Assembly: GCA_004525355.1 (NCBI GenBank)
Contig: SPCK01000029.1
Location: 1 to 11,792 of the forward strand
Source of the DNA: Spirochaetales bacterium
Lineage (GTDB): Bacteria > Spirochaetota > Spirochaetia > Treponematales > UBA12059
Reading direction: 5' to 3'
Length of the DNA: 11,792 bases
The notes beneath the pieces were generated by a model. The model had not been told where the DNA came from. It ran no database searches and saw only the letters and a program-made list of their open reading frames with translations. This document shows, piece by piece, positions 1 through 4,487 of the stretch. A program made the translations under genes and the position numbers. Each line of letters begins with the position of its first letter. The stretch's first letter is position 1.

Positions 1-585
1 CAGGAGGATTGTCTTGCCCTCCTCGACGAGGCGCCGCATGATTCCCATGAGTTCCCGGACTTCCTGTGGCGTCAGCACGGCTGTCGGCTCGTCGAATATA
101 AGAATCTCCGCGTCCCTGTAGAGCATCTTGAGTATTTCTACGCGTTGTTGCATACCCACGGAAATATCTTCGATCTTGGCGCCAGGGTCGACATCAAGTC
201 CGTATAGTTTTGATATCTGACTGACCTTCTCTATCGCCCGTTTGAGGTCCAGAACCAACCCCTGTGTGGGCTCAAGACCCAGGACGATGTTCTCGGTAAC
301 CGTGAAGTTGTGAACGAGCTTGAAGTGCTGATGCACCATGCCAATGCCCAGGACGTTTGCGACGTTGGGATCGGTGATCTTTACGTCCTTGCCCCGGACG
401 CGGATTGATCCGCCGTCCGGCTGGTACAATCCGAAGAGGATGCTCATCAGCGTTGACTTGCCGGCGCCATTCTCGCCCAGGAGGGCATGAATGGATCCCT
501 TCTCAACCTGAAGGGTAACGTCGTCGTTCGCCCGGATGCCGGGGAAGTCTTTGGTGATGTTGAGCATCTCGATGATAAATGCCAT
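1..585 (-). CDS. Nucleoside/simple-sugar ABC transporter ATP-binding protein (partial, C-terminus off left edge)
   Basis: Only the first 195 residues are visible. They form an ABC ATPase domain: Walker A GENGAGKST (residues 37-45), Q-loop VHQHF (Gln86), signature ISVGMQQR (141-148) and Walker B ILIFDEPTAV (161-170, catalytic Glu166). The SVGMQQRVEIL form of the signature is typical of the first half of the duplicated, roughly 500-residue ATPases of Bmp-type nucleoside importers (YufO/NupO and the rns genes of Treponema), so a second ATPase half and two permeases probably lie beyond the left edge. This is inferred from family organisation. The enzyme would power uptake of the ligand captured by the upstream lipoproteins, on the cytoplasmic face of the inner membrane. 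I chose the ATG at 583-585, which gives MAFIIEMLNI; the G-rich stretch before it is only a weak Shine-Dalgarno. An internal ATG at 565-567 is the alternative start. The gene is 211 bases behind the Bmp gene, with a terminator between them. Confidence 0.93.
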   Translation of the reverse strand, partial: MAFIIEMLNITKDFPGIRANDDVTLQVEKGSIHALLGENGAGKSTLMSILFGLYQPDGGSIRVRGKDVKITDPNVANVLGIGMVHQHFKLVHNFTVTENIVLGLEPTQGLVLDLKRAIEKVSQISKLYGLDVDPGAKIEDISVGMQQRVEILKMLYRDAEILIFDEPTAVLTPQEVRELMGIMRRLVEEGKTILL

Positions 586-614
586 CGCGTGCCCCCGAAT
601 CTTTGTAAGTACTG

Positions 615-642
615 AAAATAAAAGGCTTCCGACACGAGTGAA
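615..642 (-). promoter_or_regulatory. Possible sigma-70-like promoter for the ABC ATPase
   Basis: On the minus strand TTCACT (637-642) and TATTTT (615-620) are separated by 16 bases, each matching four of six consensus positions. A terminator lies upstream at 746-773, so the ATPase gene needs either its own promoter or read-through, and this is the best candidate I found in the gap. It remains weak evidence. Confidence 0.25.
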
Positions 643-743
643 TCGAGCGGTAAGTTTAGTAGGATACAATGGAAACCAGGTTTTGGGAAGACAAGATCGT
701 CGGCAAACAGGACGGATATCGCGATCTGCTTGCCACATCGACC

Positions 744-773
744 ATAAAAAAGGCCGCCCCAAAGGACGGCCTT
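744..773 (-). terminator. Rho-independent terminator behind the Bmp lipoprotein gene
   Basis: Read on the minus strand, AAGGCCGTCC (773-764) pairs over ten positions, including one G-U, with GGGCGGCCTT (759-750). The loop is TTTG and a T-run follows (six T with the end of the stem, then A). It begins 23 bases after the stop codon of the Bmp gene, the classic position. Partial read-through would make the ATPase less abundant than the binding protein, a common arrangement for ABC importers. Confidence 0.88.
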
Positions 774-796
774 CATGGATTCCGGTAATTGCTAAA

Positions 797-1837
797 TTAC
801 TTCGCGGGAATCTCGGAAACCACCAGCTCGCCGGAGGCGATCTTGGTGGCGTATTCCTTGACAATGGTCATGATGTCAGCCGAGAGGTTGGGGTTGGAAT
901 CGGGGACGCCAACGCCGTTGTTCTTGAGTGAGAACACCAGTACCTGGCCACCAGGGAACTGTCCATCAAGAGCCATCTGGGCCACATCGTGAGCGGCTAC
1001 GTCGACGCGCTTCATCATGGAGGTCAGCACGGCGGACTTGTCACCGTACATACCGTCGGTGTACTGATCCTTGTCCACGCCAATCGCCCAGCGGACGTCG
1101 CCCTTCTCCGAGCGTTCCTTGGCTTCCTTGATCATACCGTTTCCGGTGCCGCCAGCGGCATGGAAGATGATATAGGCGCCAGCGTTGAACTGCTTCTGCG
1201 CAATGGCCTGGCCCTTGTCGGGAGCGCCGAAATCACCAGCATAGTCGACAAGAATCTTGGCGGTGGGGAACACGGCCTTGACGCCCTGCTCGAAACCGGC
1301 CTGGAACTTCTCGATGAGCGGGAACTGCATGCCGCCAATGAATCCGAGAACGGATTTACCGTCAGCCTTGGCCTTCAGGCCGGCAACGACGCCGACGAGG
1401 AAGGAGCCTTCATGTTCGGCGAACACGGCGCTGACCACATTGGGCTTCTGCACTACTGTGTCGATTACCAGAAGTTTCTGGTTGGGGTACTTGTCGGCAA
1501 CTTCACCCATGGCCTTCTCGAAAAGGAAGCCTGGGGCGACGATCAGGTCGAGTTTCTCGTCGGCGAAAGTGCTGAGGTTAGGTACGTAGTCGGCTTCGGC
1601 TGCGGACTGGAGATACTTGATGTCGGTGCCTTTTACAAGGCCCTTCTCCTGAGCGAAACGGACGATGCCTTCCCAGGTACCCTGGTTGAAAGACTTGTCA
1701 TCGATACCACCGAGGTCGGTAACGAGACCAACTTTAAACGTGGGTGCCATAACCTCGGGGGCTTCTTCCTTCTTGGCGCAGCTGCTGAATACCAGCGCAA
1801 CGGCAAGGAGGGCAATAAGAATCGTGCGGTACTTCAT
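797..1837 (-). CDS. Bmp/PnrA (TmpC)-family nucleoside-binding lipoprotein
   Basis: A 346-residue substrate-binding lipoprotein. The signal peptide MKYRTILIALLAVALVFSSC ends in a lipobox with Cys20 as the lipidated residue, followed by a charged tether (AKKEEAPE). The mature part carries the family hallmarks: VTDLGGIDDKSFNQGTWEG (39-57), GFIGGMQFPLIEKF (165-178), IIFHAAGGTGNG (223-234), GVDKDQY (253-259) and SMMKRVD (273-279). The closest characterised relative by motif is Treponema pallidum PnrA (Tp0319), a purine-nucleoside receptor. The positions I equate with ligand contacts there (Asn51, Asp126, Asp255, Lys276) are all present, but that equation is from memory, not from an alignment. It should sit in the envelope and hand nucleosides to the ABC importer whose ATPase follows. 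The start is supported by AGGAGAGAG just upstream of the ATG. It has its own candidate promoter and a strong terminator. The exact ligand (purine, pyrimidine or deoxy form) is not readable from the sequence. Confidence 0.95.
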   Translation of the reverse strand: MKYRTILIALLAVALVFSSCAKKEEAPEVMAPTFKVGLVTDLGGIDDKSFNQGTWEGIVRFAQEKGLVKGTDIKYLQSAAEADYVPNLSTFADEKLDLIVAPGFLFEKAMGEVADKYPNQKLLVIDTVVQKPNVVSAVFAEHEGSFLVGVVAGLKAKADGKSVLGFIGGMQFPLIEKFQAGFEQGVKAVFPTAKILVDYAGDFGAPDKGQAIAQKQFNAGAYIIFHAAGGTGNGMIKEAKERSEKGDVRWAIGVDKDQYTDGMYGDKSAVLTSMMKRVDVAAHDVAQMALDGQFPGGQVLVFSLKNNGVGVPDSNPNLSADIMTIVKEYATKIASGELVVSEIPAK

Positions 1838-1890
1838 GTTACTCTCTCCTTTACATTCCTAATACATCCCTAGAATTGGGTAGAGGATCG

Positions 1891-1919
1891 ATAGTAAAGC
1901 CAACTTGCGTTTATTGCAA
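1891..1919 (-). promoter_or_regulatory. Candidate promoter of the second Bmp gene
   Basis: Minus-strand TTGCAA (1914-1919) and TACTAT (1891-1896) are separated by exactly 17 bases, each matching four of six positions of the sigma-70-type consensus. Transcription would start near 1884, about 47 bases before the ATG at 1837. The 137-base gap between the two Bmp genes is the largest inside the valS-to-bmp cluster, which fits an internal promoter boosting synthesis of the binding protein. Confidence 0.45.
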
Positions 1920-1920
1920 G
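1904..1920. promoter_or_regulatory. Inverted repeat over the -35 element, possible operator
   Basis: CTTGC-N7-GCAAG is a perfect 5-base inverted repeat with a 7-base spacer. It overlaps the -35 hexamer and part of the spacer of the candidate promoter, where a repressor would compete with RNA polymerase. A nucleoside- or sugar-responsive regulator would make sense next to these genes, but no regulator gene is in the window, and a repeat this short can arise by chance. Confidence 0.3.
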
Positions 1921-1974
1921 CAGAATCTTGTTAAAACCAACCATCTACTGAATTCTGGGTTGAAAAGCCCATGG

Positions 1975-3126
1975 TCAACGCAGACGGGCCAGAAAGTCGG
2001 CAGTTTCGACTGCATCGGTAGGAACTATGATATCGCCGTCAACCACGAGGTGCGCGATCCCGGATAGTGCGACCAGATCTTCCCGCTCGATACCCTCGGT
2101 CGTGTAGCCGACGCCGCCGTCTGCGAGCGTGTAGGTCCTGTATCCACCAACCAATCGAAAACCACTGGCCAACTCGAAACCGGCATCGTAGATTACTTTG
2201 TCTACCCGCTTGAGCGTGGACATCACGATCAGCGGAGCCAGGGAGCGCATATCGGGATCCCCGGATGCCGCATAGAGCATCGCCTGATCCGCGTCGGAGC
2301 CGAGAGCTTTCCTGCCAAAACGTGCCGCGCTGTTAAAAACGCCCTTGCCGGAAGCTCCCGCCGCCTGGTAAATGATTACGGCATTTCCCGTTTGAAAAAG
2401 CGCAGAGGCAAATTCGGCAGCTCGCTTGGGATCAGCGAAAGCATCTGCGCCCCGTCCGACGAATGCCGACAGAATGGCTCCCGTCGGCTGTAGCGCGCGA
2501 TTGGTCCACGCCGCTCCGGCGGAGAAACCCGCAAGGTGCTTTCGCATTATCGGCATGTCCATGCCACCTACGAAACCGACCTTCGCGGTCGGGCCCTCTC
2601 GTGCGGCAAGCCGGCCAGCAAACGCGCCCGCCATGAACGCCGATTCCTGCTCCGCGAACTGGGCGCAGACAATATTGGACATTGTTGTCAGGTCCGGGGT
2701 ATAGCCGTCGATAAGGAGAAAATCAGTATCCGGGAAATCTCGGGCGATGGCAGCCATGGTGGTCGAGAAAAAGAATCCAACCGCTATCACCAGATTCCGA
2801 CCCTCCTCCGCGAGAGATCGCAACAAGGTTTCACGATCGGAACCGGTCGCGTCGGTCTCCAGAACACGGATATCGATATTACCGCCAAAATTAGCCGCGG
2901 GATCTCCAGCGATCCAACCTCGCAGACTTTCAGCAAGCCGCAGTACACCGTCATAAGCAGTGCGGTTGAGAGCAAGGTCCGCACGACCGCCTACGTCCAG
3001 GACCATGCCGATCTTGGGCTCGGCGGTTCTGGTAATAGCGACTCGTCCGGCGGCGGGGCCCTGGCCGCAGGAGGCCAAAAGAAAGAGGGCCATCATCATT
3101 GATGCTACCAACGATCTTCCATTCAC
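1975..3126 (-). CDS. Divergent Bmp/PnrA-family substrate-binding lipoprotein (GTG start)
   Basis: A 383-residue paralogue of the next gene. The GTG at 3124-3126 is preceded by a full AGGAGG at six-base spacing and yields a compact lipoprotein signal, MNGRSLVASMMMALFLLASC, with Cys20 as the lipid-modified residue. Family motifs are recognisable but altered: MVLDVGGRADLALNRTAYDG (41-60) replaces the usual DLGGIDDKSFN segment, keeping Asn54; then LLIDG (137-141, Asp140), GFVGGMDMPIMRKHLAGF (184-201), YQAAGASGKGVF (253-264), GSDADQ (276-281, Asp278) and STLKRVD (303-309, Lys306). The residues I would match to PnrA ligand contacts are retained while the surroundings differ, suggesting a nucleoside-like ligand of different specificity. 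It lies 64 bases after deoC on the same strand with no terminator between, so it is probably co-transcribed. It may share the downstream ABC transporter with its paralogue, or act as a sensor-type receptor. It is about 40 residues longer than the other Bmp protein. Confidence 0.88.
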   Translation of the reverse strand: MNGRSLVASMMMALFLLASCGQGPAAGRVAITRTAEPKIGMVLDVGGRADLALNRTAYDGVLRLAESLRGWIAGDPAANFGGNIDIRVLETDATGSDRETLLRSLAEEGRNLVIAVGFFFSTTMAAIARDFPDTDFLLIDGYTPDLTTMSNIVCAQFAEQESAFMAGAFAGRLAAREGPTAKVGFVGGMDMPIMRKHLAGFSAGAAWTNRALQPTGAILSAFVGRGADAFADPKRAAEFASALFQTGNAVIIYQAAGASGKGVFNSAARFGRKALGSDADQAMLYAASGDPDMRSLAPLIVMSTLKRVDKVIYDAGFELASGFRLVGGYRTYTLADGGVGYTTEGIEREDLVALSGIAHLVVDGDIIVPTDAVETADFLARLR

Positions 3127-3132
3127 AAGGGA

Positions 3133-3138
3133 CCTCCT
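3133..3138 (-). promoter_or_regulatory. Shine-Dalgarno that fixes a GTG start
   Basis: AGGAGG on the minus strand lies six bases before the GTG at 3124-3126 of the divergent Bmp lipoprotein gene. This decides against the far-upstream ATG at 3292-3294, which would run into deoC and bury the lipobox some 75 residues inside the protein. Confidence 0.8.
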
Positions 3139-3190
3139 GGGGAACTTGAGATGGCGCCGATACCAGTCAGGCAACGGCCCGTTCTCCTGC

Positions 3191-3862
3191 CTACTCTGGC
3201 AGTTCCGCGACAATTGTGACGCCGCTCGACGCGCCGATTCGATCCGCGCCTGCATCAAGCATCTGAATGGCATCATGATAGCTGCGAATACCACCGGATG
3301 CCTTTATCTTCAGCTTGTCGCCCACGACCTTGCGCATGAGCTTGACATCGTCGGCATCGGTCCCGCCCGTTCCAAAACCCGTGCTGGTCATCACGAAATG
3401 AGCACCTGCCTTCATCGCCGCTTCGCAGGCTTTGGTTTTTTCGGAATCCGTAAGGTAGCAGTTTTCAATAATGACCTTGACGGTTGCCTTTCCGGCTGCC
3501 TTGATCACCTCGCGGATGTCTTCCTCGACGGTCTTCCAGTCGCCGGACTTCGCGGCGCCGAGGTTGATGACCATATCCACCTCATGTGCGCCCTGCCTGA
3601 CGGCAAGCGCGGTCTCCTCGACCTTGATGGCGGTGGCGTTGGCCCCGAGGGGAAAGCCGATCACCGTGCATACCATCACCTTGGACCCTGACAGTTCGCG
3701 GGCGCACAGCGGCACCCAGAAGGGATTGACGCAAACGCTGGCGAAGCTATTGGCCTTGGCTTCCACGCATAGTTCGCGCACCTGCTGCTCGGTTGCCACA
3801 GTCTTGAGCACGGTATGGTCGATCGTCTTGGCGATGCTCGCCTTGGTCCATTCCTTGGGCAT
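3191..3862 (-). CDS. deoC: DeoC-family deoxyribose-phosphate aldolase lacking the Schiff-base lysine
   Basis: A 223-residue TIM-barrel protein of normal length for the short bacterial DeoC type. Matching motifs in order: TIDHTVLK (13-20), VCVNPFWV (43-50), [11 protein letters not shown] (64-74), EVDMVIN (94-100, with Asp96 at the catalytic Asp position), VKVIIEN (128-134), TSTGFGTGG (159-167), IKASGGIR (186-193, with Lys187 as the proton-relay lysine) and GASSG near the C-terminus. DeoC cleaves 2-deoxyribose-5-phosphate to glyceraldehyde-3-phosphate and acetaldehyde through a Schiff base on the lysine of the KTSTG motif (Lys167 in E. coli). Here that residue is Met158, codon ATG at 3389-3391, one base away from AAG. 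So the fold and substrate-site motifs are clear, but the canonical chemistry is in doubt. Its ATG is preceded by AGGAGAG, which overlaps the stop of the HD gene. The following Bmp genes and ABC ATPase suggest deoxynucleoside uptake and catabolism. Confidence 0.9.
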   Translation of the reverse strand: MPKEWTKASIAKTIDHTVLKTVATEQQVRELCVEAKANSFASVCVNPFWVPLCARELSGSKVMVCTVIGFPLGANATAIKVEETALAVRQGAHEVDMVINLGAAKSGDWKTVEEDIREVIKAAGKATVKVIIENCYLTDSEKTKACEAAMKAGAHFVMTSTGFGTGGTDADDVKLMRKVVGDKLKIKASGGIRSYHDAIQMLDAGADRIGASSGVTIVAELPE

Positions 3863-3866
3863 ATAT

Positions 3867-3873
3867 CTCTCCT
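3867..3873 (-). promoter_or_regulatory. deoC Shine-Dalgarno overlapping the upstream stop codon
   Basis: AGGAGAG on the minus strand shares bases with the TAG stop (3872-3874) of the HD gene and lies four bases before the deoC ATG. Ribosomes finishing the HD protein would sit on this site, so the two genes are probably translationally coupled. Confidence 0.7.
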
Positions 3874-4477
3874 ATATCTCGAAACAGCGGGACAGAAACG
3901 CTCGCCGTGTACCTACCAGATCCTCGAGTTCGGTTTTCATGACCGGGTTCACCTGTTCCGCGATGGGATAGACGAAGCGTTCGGTTTCATCCGTATATCG
4001 GCGTATGAACTCGATGTCCGTCGTATAGCCCAGCGATATCATGTTGCTGATGCGATCCGCGGCTTTGAGTATCTTGGCCATGGTCGATCCATATTTCAGG
4101 ATACGACCCAGGAATTCAGGCTTGGACTCGACCTGCCGCCTTGTAACCTCAAGCACGAGCTTGTAGACGGCCGCGCTTTCTCCCTCTATCTCCAATATCC
4201 GGTCACGATCGAATTCGGGGATATCCTCGAGCAAGTCGTGGATAACCGATGCCTTGAGGAGGATCGAATCTATGTACCCATAGTCCATGAGTACGGCCAT
4301 GGTATCGATCTGGTGCCGGAACATATTGCCGCCCGAACGGCGGCGTTTGCCGATAAGCAGAGTCGCGAGCTGGATATATGGCGCGAGATGCATTTCCTTG
4401 AGGCGTATCATCTCCTCTTCGGCCATGGTCTGCGGCGTCGTTTCGCTTTGATCCAGGGGCCTGCCTTGTCCGGGCAT
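3872..4477 (-). CDS. Standalone HD-domain protein resembling (p)ppGpp hydrolases (small alarmone hydrolase/MESH1 type)
   Basis: A 201-residue soluble protein made of one HD phosphohydrolase domain. From memory of the Rel/SpoT hydrolase domain, the metal and catalytic positions line up in order: RRSGG (46-50) at the place of RKSGE, His55, His80-Asp81, Glu84-Asp85 in HDLLEDIPE (80-88), LVLEVTR (107-113) at the place of LVEGVTK, AADRISNM (139-146) at the place of LADRLHNM with Asp141 and Asn145, and ETERFVYPIAEQV (164-176) at the place of the ETLEIYAPLAHRL helix. There is no synthetase, TGS or ACT domain, so it matches single-domain alarmone hydrolases in size and layout. The Arg-Thr after the LHNM segment is replaced by Ile147-Ser148, so a different nucleotide substrate is possible. 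The first 20 or so residues are polar and may be disordered. It sits between valS and deoC with a good Shine-Dalgarno (AGGAGA). An HD hydrolase assignment is fairly safe; (p)ppGpp as substrate is an inference. Confidence 0.8.
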   Translation of the reverse strand: MPGQGRPLDQSETTPQTMAEEEMIRLKEMHLAPYIQLATLLIGKRRRSGGNMFRHQIDTMAVLMDYGYIDSILLKASVIHDLLEDIPEFDRDRILEIEGESAAVYKLVLEVTRRQVESKPEFLGRILKYGSTMAKILKAADRISNMISLGYTTDIEFIRRYTDETERFVYPIAEQVNPVMKTELEDLVGTRRAFLSRCFEI

Positions 4478-4481
4478 CGCG

Positions 4482-4487
4482 TCTCCT
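4482..4487 (-). promoter_or_regulatory. HD-gene Shine-Dalgarno overlapping the valS stop
   Basis: AGGAGA on the minus strand overlaps the valS TAG (4486-4488) and lies four bases before the HD-gene ATG at 4475-4477. The overlap indicates co-transcription and probable translational coupling with valS. Confidence 0.7.

Noticed and set aside
989..1873. Plus-strand open frame of 294 codons opposite the Bmp gene
   Set aside because: It is the mirror of the well-supported Bmp lipoprotein gene and shows no family motif or start signals.
1959..1974. Hairpin TGGGTT/AGCCCA behind the first Bmp gene as a terminator
   Set aside because: In the minus-strand sense it has a mismatch and no T-run after the stem, so it does not qualify as an intrinsic terminator.
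1975..3294. Longer form of the divergent Bmp gene starting at the ATG at 3292-3294
   Set aside because: It would overlap the deoC 3' end by about 100 bases and place the lipobox roughly 75 residues inside the protein. The GTG with AGGAGG at 3124-3138 is far better.
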